Counted from the stretch's first letter, positions 15,525-24,651 are shown. The stretch: DNA of 64,000 nucleotides from JAWKWH01 sp963669455 (GCA_963669455.1 OY770026.1:186001-250000); one strand, 5' to 3'. Notes: generated from the sequence alone by a model not told the origin. Made by a program: numbers and translations.

Positions 15525-16649
15525 ATGGTCCTGCTCAAGCTGCTGTCAAGCGCTATCGGCCTTATGCTGCTGCTGGCCGCCCAGGCAACGGCCCATGAAG
15601 TCGTACCGTCGATTGCCGATCTCGAGGAGCGGGAGGGTAGACTGACCTTTACCGTGCGGCTCAACATCGAGGGTCTTGTGGCCGGCATCGACCTTTCCGC
15701 GGTCGACGACACCAATCTGGCACCGCAGGCGGCGGATTATGACCAGTTGCGGGCGCTTGATCCAGAAGCACTTGCTGAAAAGTTTCGCGCCTTCTGGCCT
15801 GAAATGGCAAGAAACATCATCATCGAAGCAGACGGCAGCAGAACCGGTGCGCCAGAACTCGGCACGGTGGAGGTTTCCGAAACCGGCAATGTCGATATTG
15901 TCCGCAGTTCCCGCATTGTCTTTAATATCGACCTGCCGGCCGGCACCCGGACCGTCCGCGCCGGCTGGCCGGCGGCCTATGGCGATCTGGTCGTGCGCCA
16001 AATGGGCGTCGATAAACCCTATGACGGATATCTGGAAGGTGGTGCGCTTTCTGCGCCGATTAAGCTTTCCGGCGGCGGACAACCGGGAGCGCTGGCGACA
16101 TTTTTGCGCTATTGCGCCGTCGGCTTCGATCACATCATTCCCAAGGGCCTGGATCACGTTCTTTTTGTCCTGGGCCTGTTTTTCCTGTCGGCGGGTTTTA
16201 GGGCGCTTTTCTGGCAGGTGACCGCATTTACCCTGGCGCACACCGTCACGCTGGCCTTGAGCGCGCTTGGGCTTATCGCCGTGCCAGCATCGATCGTGGA
16301 GCCGATCATCGCGCTGTCGATCGTTTATGTTGCGGTTGAAAACATGCTTTCAGACCGTTTGATGCGATGGCGTCCCGTGGTGGTGTTCGGGTTTGGCCTT
16401 TTGCACGGGCTTGGCTTTGCCAGCGTGCTCGGCCAGTTCGGCCTGCCCGACGCGTCATTTGTTGCCGCGCTGATCGGCTTTAACGTCGGTGTCGAGATCG
16501 GACAGCTCACCGTTATCGCGGCGGGGTTTGTTCTGGTTGGATACTGGTTTGGCAGTAAAGACTGGTATCGCGCCGCCATTGCCATTCCCGCCTCCGCCCT
16601 GATTGCGATGACGGGCGCCTACTGGTTCATCGAGCGAACATTGCTATAA
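15525..16649 (+). CDS. HupE/UreJ-family membrane protein, probable metal transporter
   Basis: 374 residues from the ATG at 15525. That start gives a proper signal peptide (LLKLLSSAIGLMLLLAAQATA, then HEVVPS); an earlier ATG at 15495 would overlap the divergent neighbour. The N-terminal half after the signal peptide is a soluble beta-rich domain. The C-terminal half, from about residue 200, has six to seven hydrophobic helices with the conserved FDHIIPKGLDHVLFVLGLF and LHGLGFASVLGQFGLP blocks of the HupE_UreJ_2 group. His and Asp residues in these helices are probably the metal path. HupE/UreJ proteins import nickel or related metals, but nearby nickel enzymes are absent here, so the metal is undetermined. 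Confidence 0.8.
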   Translation: MVLLKLLSSAIGLMLLLAAQATAHEVVPSIADLEEREGRLTFTVRLNIEGLVAGIDLSAVDDTNLAPQAADYDQLRALDPEALAEKFRAFWPEMARNIIIEADGSRTGAPELGTVEVSETGNVDIVRSSRIVFNIDLPAGTRTVRAGWPAAYGDLVVRQMGVDKPYDGYLEGGALSAPIKLSGGGQPGALATFLRYCAVGFDHIIPKGLDHVLFVLGLFFLSAGFRALFWQVTAFTLAHTVTLALSALGLIAVPASIVEPIIALSIVYVAVENMLSDRLMRWRPVVVFGFGLLHGLGFASVLGQFGLPDASFVAALIGFNVGVEIGQLTVIAAGFVLVGYWFGSKDWYRAAIAIPASALIAMTGAYWFIERTLL

Positions 16650-16652
16650 GCT

Positions 16653-18161
16653 TCAAAACAGCGATTGCTGGCCGCCATCGTCCGGTTTTTTTGCGGACTT
16701 AGCGGGTTTGCGTGGCCTGGGCGGCGAGTTTGCGCCACCCCCGGCGACCGCTTGGACCTTGCCATCGGTAAACTGTAGGGTCAGTTCGGCTGCCGGCTGA
16801 ATATTGCCAGCCCGCATCAACGCCCCGCCATCGGCATCTGTCACGATAACATAGCCGCGTTTCAAAACCGCTGGATAGGCAAGAGAGGCCAAAAGCCTGC
16901 TGCTATCCGCCGCCGCCCGCCGCCGGTTATCGAGCGTCAGCGCCATCGCGCGCCCGGCCCGCCTACAGGCCTGGTCAAGCCGCTCGCCGTTTAGTCTTAG
17001 CCGCTCTGTGACCGGCTTTGAGCGTATCCGCCCGGACAGGCCGGAATAATGCGCCCGGCGCTCACGGACCAGGCGTTCCAGCAATGCCGGATTGAGCCGG
17101 ATCGCTGCCAGAGCCGAACGTTTCCGCTCCGCCCCGGTTGCAAGTGCCCGGCCGAACCGGGAGGCAAGTTCGTCAAATCCCCGCCGCGGCAGGGCAAGCA
17201 GCTGATCGGGCTGGGGCAGCGCGCGGGCAGTCGACCGCACCGCCTGGCGCTGACGGTCCAGATTGCGCGACATGGCGCTTTTTAGCCGCGCCGACAGGCG
17301 GGCAAGCTCAGCTTCCAGCTCGGCTTTTACCGGCACGGCCATTTCGGCTGCTCCCGTCGGTGTCGGAGCACGCATATCGGCGGCCAGGTCGATCAGCGTC
17401 CAGTCGGTCTCGTGGCCGATGGCAGAAATCACCGGAATGTCCGATGCGGCAACGGCCCTCACCAGCACCTCATCGTTGAACCCCCACAAATCCTCCAGAC
17501 TACCGCCGCCCCGGGCAACGATAATGACATCGGGCCGGACAATCGGGCCGTCCCCGTCTAAGCCGTTGAACCCGTCAACCGCTGTGGCGGCTTCCTGGCC
17601 GGCGCTTTCGCCCTGCACGCGCACCGGCCAGACAATCACATTGAGCGGGAAACGGTCGGTGATGCGGTGGATGATATCGCGGATCACGGCGCCGGTCGGT
17701 GAGGTAACAACGCCTATCACCTTGGGCATGAACGGCAATAATTGTTTGCGCGCCTCATCGAAAAGGCCCTCGCCAGCAAGCTGTTTCTTGCGCGCCTCCA
17801 GCAACGCCATCAGCGCCCCGGCTCCGGCGGGTTCGATCCCGTCGATGACGATTTGGTATTTCGATGAGCCGGGATAGGTGGTCAGCTTGCCCGAAGCGAT
17901 CACCTCCAGCCCCTCTTCGGGCAGGAATTTCAGCTTGGAAAACACACCGCGCCAGATCACCGCCTCAAGGCGGGCGCGGTCGTCCTTAAGCGCAAAATAG
18001 GCATGGCCCGAGGAATGCGGTCCCCGGTAACCGGACACTTCGCCGCGAACCCGCACATGGCCGAACCTGTCTTCGACGACGCGTTTTAAGGCTCCTGAGA
18101 CTTCCGAAACGGTAAATTCGGCCGCATTGGTCTTGGCCTGAGGTGAACGTGTGTCACTCAT
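16653..18161 (-). CDS. xseA: Exodeoxyribonuclease VII large subunit
   Basis: 502 residues. XseA is the catalytic subunit of exonuclease VII, which degrades single-stranded DNA from both ends in repair and recombination. An N-terminal OB-fold (EFTVSEVSGALKRVVEDRFG to about residue 115) binds DNA. The catalytic core holds GVVTSPTGAVIRDIIHRI, VIIVARGGGSLEDLWGFNDE and ISAIGHETDWTLIDLAADMRAPTPTGAAE. A long Arg-rich coiled-coil region and a short conserved end (LKRGYVIVTDADG) follow. The tail is Lys/Pro-rich, as in other alphaproteobacteria. The convergent HupE gene ends four bases away. The small subunit gene xseB is not in the window. Confidence 0.97.
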   Translation of the reverse strand: MSDTRSPQAKTNAAEFTVSEVSGALKRVVEDRFGHVRVRGEVSGYRGPHSSGHAYFALKDDRARLEAVIWRGVFSKLKFLPEEGLEVIASGKLTTYPGSSKYQIVIDGIEPAGAGALMALLEARKKQLAGEGLFDEARKQLLPFMPKVIGVVTSPTGAVIRDIIHRITDRFPLNVIVWPVRVQGESAGQEAATAVDGFNGLDGDGPIVRPDVIIVARGGGSLEDLWGFNDEVLVRAVAASDIPVISAIGHETDWTLIDLAADMRAPTPTGAAEMAVPVKAELEAELARLSARLKSAMSRNLDRQRQAVRSTARALPQPDQLLALPRRGFDELASRFGRALATGAERKRSALAAIRLNPALLERLVRERRAHYSGLSGRIRSKPVTERLRLNGERLDQACRRAGRAMALTLDNRRRAAADSSRLLASLAYPAVLKRGYVIVTDADGGALMRAGNIQPAAELTLQFTDGKVQAVAGGGANSPPRPRKPAKSAKKPDDGGQQSLF

Positions 18162-18246
18162 GGTCTGACCGGATTGTTGAAAGTGCCTGGAATGGCGGCC
18201 TCTTTAAAGTTCGGAAACGGTGACATGACGGTCCTCTAAATGCGTA

Positions 18247-20028
18247 TCAGCGACGATGAAACAACCGCTCGATGTCGGCGAGTTTTAATTCAATCCAGGT
18301 TGGTCTGCCATGGTTGCAGGTGTCTGATCCGGGCGTCGCCTCCATCTGGCGCAGCAGCGTATTCATCTCATCTGGTTTCAGGCGTCTGCCGGATCGCACC
18401 GAACCGTGACAGGCCATGGTGGCAGCCACCGCATGAAGCCTGTCTTTCAGACCCTGCGTGTCGCCATTGGCCAGTTCGTCGGCGAGATCGCGAACGAGCG
18501 CCGCGGCATCGGTTTCGCCCAGCATTGCAGGCGTCTCGCGCACACAGACTGCGCCAGGACCGAACCGCTCAATGGAGAGGCCGAGCCGCCCAAGCGTTTC
18601 AGATGCTTCCGACAGCCGGTCCGCGTCTTCTTCCGGCAGATCGACGATTTCCGGCAACAGCAGCATTTGCGAGGCAAGCGGCTTTTTGTCAAGCGCCTGT
18701 TTCAGGGCCTCATAGACCAGGCGTTCATGGGCGGCGTGCTGATCGACGATCACCAGCGAATCGCCCGTCTGCGCGATGATGTAGTTTTCGTGCAGCTGAG
18801 CCCGCGCCGCACCAAGCCTTGCATCCAGATGCTCCTGCAGCCCGGTTGCCGGCCTGACATCGGCACTGTCAAGCGGCATGGCATCGAAGCTGTCCTGCGG
18901 CCTGTCCGCCATCCCCTCAAGCGGGCGGAAGGGTGAATTGCCCGGCTGATAATTTTGCGATGTGCTGTTTCGGTAGGCGCCGTTTCCGCCCGGCTTGAAT
19001 GCCGCCATCATCGCTTCAGCGCTGCTCGTCGAGGTTCTGATACCTTCGGCGCTGAGCGCCTGACGGATGGCACCGACGATCAGCCCGCGAACCAGGCCAG
19101 GATCGCGAAACCGCACATCGGCCTTGGCCGGATGAACGTTCACGTCGACCAGCGCGGGATCAAGTTCCAGACCCAGAGCCACCAGCGCATGGCGGTCGCG
19201 CGGCAGCATGTCGGCATAGGCGCCGCGAATTGCGCCCGACAGCATCTTGTCGCGCACCGGCCGGCCGTTGACATAAAGATATTGCTGCTGGGCATTGCCG
19301 CGGTTGAACGCCGGGACAGAGACATGGCCGGTAAGCCGGATGCCTTCGCGTTCGGCATCGATGGCAATCGCGTTGTCGGGAAATGCGGATCCCATGATTT
19401 GCGCGATGCGGGAAAGGTGCGCCTTGGCCGTGTCACCGGTCGCGGCAAATTCCAGTGTCTGCCGGTCGCTGCCGGAAAGAACGAAATGCGTTTGCGGAAA
19501 CGCAATGGCGATGCGCCGGACAATATCGGTTATTGCGCCTGCCTCGGCGCGTTCCGATTTCATGAATTTCAGTCTTGCCGGCGTGGCGAAAAACAAATCA
19601 CGCACCTCGACCAGAGTGCCTTTGTTGGCAGCCGCCGGTCCCGGACCGCTGATCTTGCCGCCGTCGACGGAAATTTCCGCACCTTCACCATCTTGGCGCG
19701 AGCGGATTTTTAACCGGGCGACAGAGCCGATCGACGGCAGGGCCTCTCCACGGAAACCAAGCGAATGAATGTCGAAGATGTTGTCGCCGAGCTTTGATGT
19801 GCAATGGCGCGAAACCGCCAGCGTCAGGTCGTCCGCCGCCATTCCGGCACCATTGTCGGTAACACGGAGAAGGGTAAGCCCGCCGCCTGCCGTGGCGATT
19901 TCGATACGTGCCGCACCGGCATCAAGCGCGTTTTCCACCAGTTCCTTGACCACGCTCGCCGGCCGTTCGACCACCTCGCCGGCAGCGATCTGGTTGATCA
20001 TGGTTTCATTGAGTTTTCGGATCGTCAT
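18247..20028 (-). CDS. mutL: DNA mismatch repair protein MutL (endonuclease type)
   Basis: 593 residues from the ATG at 20028 (MTIRKLN, as in homologues); an in-frame ATG nine bases earlier is also possible. The N-terminal GHKL ATPase has NQIAAGEVVERPASVVKELVENALDAG, DNGAGM and GFRGEALPSI. The C-terminal domain has the metal-dependent nicking motif DQHA(x)2E(x)4E near residue 429-440 (DQHAAHERLVYE), plus the later CHGSVRSGR and CNHGRP (about 571) metal-site elements. This is the MutL of bacteria without MutH: it makes its own strand nick after recognition of a mismatch by MutS. The linker between domains (about 335-390) is low complexity. It is transcribed away from the palindromic repeats at 20.06-20.23 kb. 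Confidence 0.97.
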   Translation of the reverse strand: MTIRKLNETMINQIAAGEVVERPASVVKELVENALDAGAARIEIATAGGGLTLLRVTDNGAGMAADDLTLAVSRHCTSKLGDNIFDIHSLGFRGEALPSIGSVARLKIRSRQDGEGAEISVDGGKISGPGPAAANKGTLVEVRDLFFATPARLKFMKSERAEAGAITDIVRRIAIAFPQTHFVLSGSDRQTLEFAATGDTAKAHLSRIAQIMGSAFPDNAIAIDAEREGIRLTGHVSVPAFNRGNAQQQYLYVNGRPVRDKMLSGAIRGAYADMLPRDRHALVALGLELDPALVDVNVHPAKADVRFRDPGLVRGLIVGAIRQALSAEGIRTSTSSAEAMMAAFKPGGNGAYRNSTSQNYQPGNSPFRPLEGMADRPQDSFDAMPLDSADVRPATGLQEHLDARLGAARAQLHENYIIAQTGDSLVIVDQHAAHERLVYEALKQALDKKPLASQMLLLPEIVDLPEEDADRLSEASETLGRLGLSIERFGPGAVCVRETPAMLGETDAAALVRDLADELANGDTQGLKDRLHAVAATMACHGSVRSGRRLKPDEMNTLLRQMEATPGSDTCNHGRPTWIELKLADIERLFHRR

Positions 20029-20063
20029 GGAGACCATATAATCAGATTCGCCCGGTCACCCAA

Positions 20064-20142
20064 CTAGTGGTCTGTTCGAAACGCTTGCATCCGGTTACTA
20101 GCCAAGGCCATTAGCAAGCGTTTCGAACATAAAGACCACTAG
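20064..20142. repeat. Imperfect palindrome A of a dispersed family
   Basis: Left arm 20064-20088 and right arm 20114-20142 are inverted copies, beginning CTAGTGGTCT and ending GTTCGAAACGCTTGC (read towards the centre). The right arm has four extra bases (TTAT in arm orientation), otherwise the arms are identical. The 25 bp between them has no obvious content. Lies between mutL and the SDR gene, both transcribed away from it. Confidence 0.85.
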
Positions 20143-20156
20143 CCAGATATTGATTT

Positions 20157-20234
20157 CTAGTGGTTCTTATGATTCCAACATTTGCTGATGAGCGTGCGGC
20201 AAGTGGGATGCAAATGTTGGAATCGAACCACTAG
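20157..20234. repeat. Imperfect palindrome B of the same family
   Basis: Left arm 20157-20185 and right arm 20210-20234 are inverted copies with ends CTAGTGGTTC and inner part GATTCCAACATTTGC. Here the left arm carries the same extra TTAT. The centre, up to the right arm, contains GCGTGCGGCAAGTGGGAT, which recurs with few changes at 37046. A and B share the CTAGTGG ends and the four-base indel but differ in the inner sequences, so they are related elements in tandem. Confidence 0.85.
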
Positions 20235-20307
20235 ATCATGGCAAGGATTTAACACGGCAAGGCCAGCTGGCCGAAAATCAGGATCTGACACAAGAAAGAA
20301 ACGTTGC

Positions 20308-21015
20308 ATGAATATTAGCGGAAAAAAGGCAATCATCTTCGGCGGCACATCGGGCATTGGATTAGCCGCGGCCAAAAAATTGGCTGGCAAAGGCGCCGCC
20401 GTGGTCGCCGTCAGCCGCAATCCGGACCGCGCAGGCGACGATTTGCCGGATAACATCACATTGGCAAAATGCGATGTGCGTGACCGTCAGGCATTGAAAA
20501 CGCTGTTTGAGAAAGAGGCGCCGTTTGACATTCTGATCAGCGCTGCCACCGGCGGTGAGCGGGCCATGGGACCATTCCTGCAGATGGACATGGATGGCTA
20601 TCAGGCCTCGTTCGACAAATTATGGGGCTATGCAAATGTTGTGCGCCTGGGGACCGGACACCTGACCGAAAACGGAGCAATCGTGCTGGTAAGTGGCGCT
20701 CCGGCGCGTAAGGCCAAGCCGGGGCAGGTGTCACTGTCGTCCGTTGGCGGTGCGGTAGAGGCATTTGTCAGGGCTGTTGCCCCGGAAATCGCGCCGCGGC
20801 GGATCAATACCGTCTCCCCCGGGGTGATCGACACCCCGATGATGCCGCAACGGGGGGCTGACCGGGTGGAGATGTACAGAAACATGACCGCAGCGAACCT
20901 GATTCCACGCGCTGGAACCGCCGATGAGGTGGCTGACGCCATCTTATTCATGATTGGCAATGACTTTGTCACCGGGACGACCATCGATGTCGATGGCGGC
21001 TGGCTGTTGTCATAG
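20308..21015 (+). CDS. SDR-family protein lacking the catalytic Tyr and Lys
   Basis: 235 residues from the ATG at 20308, preceded by AAGAAAG; an upstream extension is unsupported. The Rossmann nucleotide site is intact (AIIFGGTSGIGLAAAKKLAG), followed by CDVRDR. The active-site segment GQVSLSSVGGAVEAFVRAVAPE aligns with the usual YxxxK region but has Leu for the catalytic Tyr and Gly for the Lys. The downstream INTVSPGVIDTPMM and the C-terminal end GTTIDVDGGWLLS are normal. A subgroup of SDR proteins has this change and may use another acid/base or act as NAD(P)-binding regulators. It stands alone after the palindromic repeats. Confidence 0.85.
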   Translation: MNISGKKAIIFGGTSGIGLAAAKKLAGKGAAVVAVSRNPDRAGDDLPDNITLAKCDVRDRQALKTLFEKEAPFDILISAATGGERAMGPFLQMDMDGYQASFDKLWGYANVVRLGTGHLTENGAIVLVSGAPARKAKPGQVSLSSVGGAVEAFVRAVAPEIAPRRINTVSPGVIDTPMMPQRGADRVEMYRNMTAANLIPRAGTADEVADAILFMIGNDFVTGTTIDVDGGWLLS

Positions 21016-21216
21016 CTAGAGCTTGCCCGCAAACTCCAAATCCAGTTTGCTGGCAGGACCCAAACACCCTGGAGCCCTTGACATTCGTGCCCCGCCTCTT
21101 TTATGAACCGCAACATGAATTTTGGCGCGCCTTTGAGCGCGTCTTTCACATTGCGGAGCCAACCGGGCAATATCAGCCTAAAGCCTCGGTGTACGCCAGA
21201 TCGACGGACCGGAACG

Positions 21217-21342
21217 ATGAAAATCAAGAACTCAATGAAGGCGCTGAAGAACAGGCACCGCGAAAACCGTTTGGTGCGCCGCAAGGGCCGTATCTACATC
21301 ATCAACAAGAGCAATCCCCGCTTCAAGGCCCGCCAGGGCTGA
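21217..21342 (+). CDS. rpmJ: 50S ribosomal protein L36 (variant without zinc Cys)
   Basis: 41 residues (MKIKNSMKALKNRHRENR to NKSNPRFKARQG). L36 is the smallest protein of the large subunit, near the peptidyl-transferase/GTPase region. This is the longer, Cys-free variant (often called ykgO/rpmJ2 in other bacteria) that needs no zinc; alphaproteobacteria usually have only this form. A longer frame from 21103 adds 38 unconserved residues and is rejected in favour of the ATG at 21217. A terminator-like hairpin follows at 21376. Confidence 0.95.
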   Translation: MKIKNSMKALKNRHRENRLVRRKGRIYIINKSNPRFKARQG

Positions 21343-21375
21343 TAGCAGGAACTACAGGCCCGACGGGCTGATCCG

Positions 21376-21404
21376 CCGGGTCCGCGCCGCGTGCCCGGTT
21401 TTTT
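21376..21404 (+). terminator. Probable Rho-independent terminator of rpmJ
   Basis: CCGGG (21376-21380) pairs with CCCGG (21394-21398), extended by inner C/G pairs, followed directly by six T. It lies 34 bp after the L36 stop and before the TPR gene, whose transcription must start beyond it. Confidence 0.6.
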
Positions 21405-21479
21405 CTGCGTGCCCAATTTGCTGCATTGTCACGTGAATTTCAGTTTGACGATCCGAAATGCCGCGCTACCCTCATATCC

Positions 21480-22067
21480 ATGAGGAAATCACTATATAGC
21501 GTTATTTTGGCCCTGGTCCTGTTGGCCGCCGGCCCGGTGCTGGCCCAATCGTCAGGCAGCAATCCGGTTGCAGACGCGGCAGGCCAGCGCTCAACGCTCG
21601 ATCAGCTGTTTTTCGATTTAAAACGCGAGCGCAACGAGCAGGCCGCCAAGCGGATATCAAAAAAGATCTGGGAGGAATGGACCAAATCCGGCAGCGCGTC
21701 TATCGACCTGATGATGGGCTGGTCACAGGATGCCATTGACGCACGGAAATTTCATGTCGCGCTCGACTTCCTCGATCAGGTGGTGACGCTGCAACCGGAT
21801 TTCGCAGAAGGCTGGAACCGGCGCGCCACGCTTCATTTCATGATGAATGAATATTCAAAATCGGTTGCCGACATTAAACGGACACTGCTGCTAGAGCCAC
21901 GCCATTTTGGCGCGCTTTCGGGCTGGGGCATGATTTTGAAAAACACCGACCAGAAACAACAGGCGCTGAAAGTGTTTTCGCAGACTTTGGAGATTTATCC
22001 TATGATGCGCAGCGCCCAGGCCGAAGTTGCCCAGCTTACCGATGAGTTGGCAGGTGATGATATTTAG
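21480..22067 (+). CDS. Exported tetratricopeptide-repeat protein
   Basis: 195 residues from the ATG at 21480. This start gives a clear signal peptide (RKSLYSVILALVLLAAGPVLA, cleavage before QSS); an upstream in-frame extension would bury it. The mature domain is helical, with at least two TPR-type repeats, such as ALDFLDQVVTLQPDFAEGWNRRA followed by ADIKRTLLLEPRHFGALSGWG. TPR proteins mediate protein-protein contacts; the partner is unknown. It ends about 50 bp before an alpha/beta-hydrolase gene in the same direction. Similar small periplasmic TPR proteins occur near L36 in related genomes, but the function is not established. Confidence 0.8.
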   Translation: MRKSLYSVILALVLLAAGPVLAQSSGSNPVADAAGQRSTLDQLFFDLKRERNEQAAKRISKKIWEEWTKSGSASIDLMMGWSQDAIDARKFHVALDFLDQVVTLQPDFAEGWNRRATLHFMMNEYSKSVADIKRTLLLEPRHFGALSGWGMILKNTDQKQQALKVFSQTLEIYPMMRSAQAEVAQLTDELAGDDI

Positions 22068-22115
22068 AAAGCATACCGAAATGCGGGGTTTTATGGGCAA
22101 CCGAATGGGTTTCAG

Positions 22116-23192
22116 ATGTTGAATATCGGTTTCGCCATCTTGTTCATTTTGACCGGATTGGCGTTTCTCACCGCTGGTCTAACCAGTGTCGGAGCCTGGA
22201 ATATCAACAGAAAACACCCGCCCGCCGGTCAATTTGTGACGGTCAATCAGACCAGAATGCACTTTGTCCATATCGCACCCGATTCCGGTGCCGATCTGCC
22301 AGCAATCGTGTTCATACACGGCGCCAGCGGCAATCTGCACGATCAGATGGCCCCGGTGGCACCACTGTTGAAAGGCCGCGCCGAATTGCTGTTTGTCGAC
22401 CGGCCCGGCCATGGATGGTCTAAACGGGGACCGGCAACCAACGGTTCCCCTGATGGCCAGGCTGACACGATCGCCGCACTGATGGATCATCTGGGTATCA
22501 AAAAAGCGCTTGTCGTCGGCCATTCCTTTGGTGGCGCGATTGCTGCCACGTTTGCGGTGCGCCACCGGTCAAAAACGGCAGGATTATTGTTTCTCGCTGC
22601 GGCCACCCATCCATGGCCGGGTGGCCACACATCCTGGTACTACGAATTGGCGAGCCGGCCGGTAGCCGGGCGAATATTTTCTTCAACTCTGGCATGGATA
22701 GGCGGGCGGTTGCGGATGAAGGCCGGCACGCGCTGCGTGTTCGCACCAAACCGTGTGCCTGAAGATTATACGAAACGGGCGGCGATACCGCTTGTGCTGC
22801 GCCCGGACAATTTCCGCCACAACGCGCAGGACGTCGCCGGGCTTTATGGCTTCGTTCAAAAAAACGCAAACACATATAAGTCGATTACCGCACCGACCAT
22901 CGTGATTTCGGGCGATAGGGATACGGTCGTCTATGAGGAAATCCACTCCGTCGGCCTAGCGCGAGACATTGCCGGCGCGGAATTGATCTGGGTGAAAAAT
23001 CTTGGCCACAAACCAGATTGGATAGCGACTGATCTGGTCATTGCCGCCATTGAAAAACTTGCTGGTAAACCGGTGGACCTAAAGAAGGTGACCGCAGTGG
23101 TGGAGGCCCGCATCGCCGGTAATGCATATGGGCCGATCGAACGTTGCCCGGACGAGAAGCCGGATATGCCGCAACTCGAACCAACAAATTAG
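22116..23192 (+). CDS. Alpha/beta-fold hydrolase with N-terminal membrane helix
   Basis: 358 residues. Residues 3-30 form a membrane anchor (IGFAILFILTGLAFLTAGL), so the enzyme faces the periplasm or is membrane-bound. The hydrolase core has the oxyanion loop IVFIHGASGNLHDQ, then PGHGWSKRG, the nucleophile elbow VVGHSFGGAIAA (Ser in GHSFG), and later the acid TIVISGDRDTVV and the catalytic His in NLGHKPDW. A C-terminal extension of about 40 residues is specific. The substrate cannot be read from the sequence; esterase or lipase-like activity is most likely. It lies 48 bp after the TPR protein, probably co-transcribed. Confidence 0.88.
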   Translation: MLNIGFAILFILTGLAFLTAGLTSVGAWNINRKHPPAGQFVTVNQTRMHFVHIAPDSGADLPAIVFIHGASGNLHDQMAPVAPLLKGRAELLFVDRPGHGWSKRGPATNGSPDGQADTIAALMDHLGIKKALVVGHSFGGAIAATFAVRHRSKTAGLLFLAAATHPWPGGHTSWYYELASRPVAGRIFSSTLAWIGGRLRMKAGTRCVFAPNRVPEDYTKRAAIPLVLRPDNFRHNAQDVAGLYGFVQKNANTYKSITAPTIVISGDRDTVVYEEIHSVGLARDIAGAELIWVKNLGHKPDWIATDLVIAAIEKLAGKPVDLKKVTAVVEARIAGNAYGPIERCPDEKPDMPQLEPTN

Positions 23193-23214
23193 ACAATCTT
23201 TTGGGCAGACGGGA

Positions 23215-24651
23215 TCAGTGCCCGCTCAAACCATCGGATCCGACATAGGCGATGCGCAGCATATTGGTCGCGCCTGGGGTGCGAAACGGTACGCCGGCGG
23301 TGATAATCACCCGGTCGCCGGGCCGGGCAAACTCTTCCTCAAAGGCGATGCGGCAGGCGCGGTCGACCATATCGTCCTGATCGCGGGCATCGTCGGTCAC
23401 GACGCAATGAAGCCCCCAGGCAAGCGATAGCCGTCTGGCGGTGCCGACAACCGGCGACAATGCGATGATGGGAATATTCGGCCGCTCACGCGCCGATCTG
23501 AGCCCGGTGGTGCCCGACGCGGTATAGTTGACGATTGCCGACAATCTGAGTGTTTCGGCAATCTGGCGGGCGGCCAGTGAAATCGCGTCCGCACCGGTTG
23601 CTTCAGGCTCCGTGCGCTGGGCATTGATAATGCCGCCATAGGTCGGGTCCTGCTCGACCGTCCCGGCGATTGAATCCATCGTTCTGACCGCCTCGACAGG
23701 ATAGGACCCCGCCGCCGTTTCAGCCGACAGCATGACCGCATCGGCACCTTCAAAGACCGCATGGGCAACATCAGAGACCTCAGCGCGGGTCGGCACTGGT
23801 GCTGTTCGCATCGATTCCAGCATTTGCGTTGCAACAACCACCGGTTTGCCGGCCTTGCGGCAAGCCCGTACGATCTGTTTTTGCGTTCCGGGAACCGATT
23901 CGAGCGGCATCTCCACGCCAAGATCGCCGCGGGCCACCATAACCGCGTCGGACAGTTCGATGATCTTGGCAAGGTGGGTAATCGCCTGTGGTTTTTCGAT
24001 TTTCGACAAAACTGCCACCCGGCCGCGGACAATCTTGCGCACCTCCGCCAGATCTTCGGGCCGTTGCACAAAGGAAAGCGCCACCCAATCGACTTCGGCG
24101 TCGATCAACGCATCCAGATCGGCATGGTCCTTGTCGGTCATCGCGCCAACCGGCAGATCGGTGTCGGGCAGGCTCACCCCCTTGCGGTTGGAAATTTCGG
24201 TTCCCGAAATAACCTTGCAGCTGATCGATTTTCCATCTGATTTTTCGGCAAGCAACTGCAACCGGCCATCGTCGATCAACAGGCGGTCGCCTGCTTTTAC
24301 CGATCGAAGGATTTCCGGATGCGGCAGATGAACCCGGCTATTGTCACCAGGGGCTTCATCGTCATCAAGCGTGAAGACCTGACCCGGTGTCAGCGCAACT
24401 TCGCCGGCGGCGAATGTACCGACACGCAGTTTTGGGCCTTGCAAATCGCCTAATATGCCAATCGGGCGGCCTTCTTTGGCCTCAACCTCGCGTATGCGAT
24501 TTACCAGGGTTTGCATCACCTTGTGTGAGGAATGGCTCATATTGATGCGGAAGACATCCGCACCAGCATCGAACAGGGCTCTGATCTCGGCCATTTCTGA
24601 CGAGGCTGGCCCGAGGGTGGCAATGATCTTGACTTTGCGGCTACGCCTCAT
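23215..24651 (-). CDS. pyk: Pyruvate kinase
   Basis: 478 residues. Makes pyruvate and ATP from phosphoenolpyruvate and ADP at the end of glycolysis. Seen in order: KIIATLGPASS, the substrate-binding INMSHSSHK, LQGPKLRVG, the B domain, then the active site VMVARGDLGVEMPLESVPGTQ, the VVVATQMLESM block and AEVSDVAHAVFEGADAVML. The regulatory C domain follows (VVNYTASGTTGLRSA). The residues for Mg/K binding are present and the length is usual. The ATG overlaps the stop of the upstream DUF1036 gene by four bases, so they form an operon, a pairing conserved in rhizobia. Confidence 0.98.
   Translation of the reverse strand: MRRSRKVKIIATLGPASSEMAEIRALFDAGADVFRINMSHSSHKVMQTLVNRIREVEAKEGRPIGILGDLQGPKLRVGTFAAGEVALTPGQVFTLDDDEAPGDNSRVHLPHPEILRSVKAGDRLLIDDGRLQLLAEKSDGKSISCKVISGTEISNRKGVSLPDTDLPVGAMTDKDHADLDALIDAEVDWVALSFVQRPEDLAEVRKIVRGRVAVLSKIEKPQAITHLAKIIELSDAVMVARGDLGVEMPLESVPGTQKQIVRACRKAGKPVVVATQMLESMRTAPVPTRAEVSDVAHAVFEGADAVMLSAETAAGSYPVEAVRTMDSIAGTVEQDPTYGGIINAQRTEPEATGADAISLAARQIAETLRLSAIVNYTASGTTGLRSARERPNIPIIALSPVVGTARRLSLAWGLHCVVTDDARDQDDMVDRACRIAFEEEFARPGDRVIITAGVPFRTPGATNMLRIAYVGSDGLSGH

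Noticed and set aside
18240..19768. Several 150-250-codon frames opposite mutL
   Set aside because: They arise from strong third-position bias of mutL and show no domain or start.
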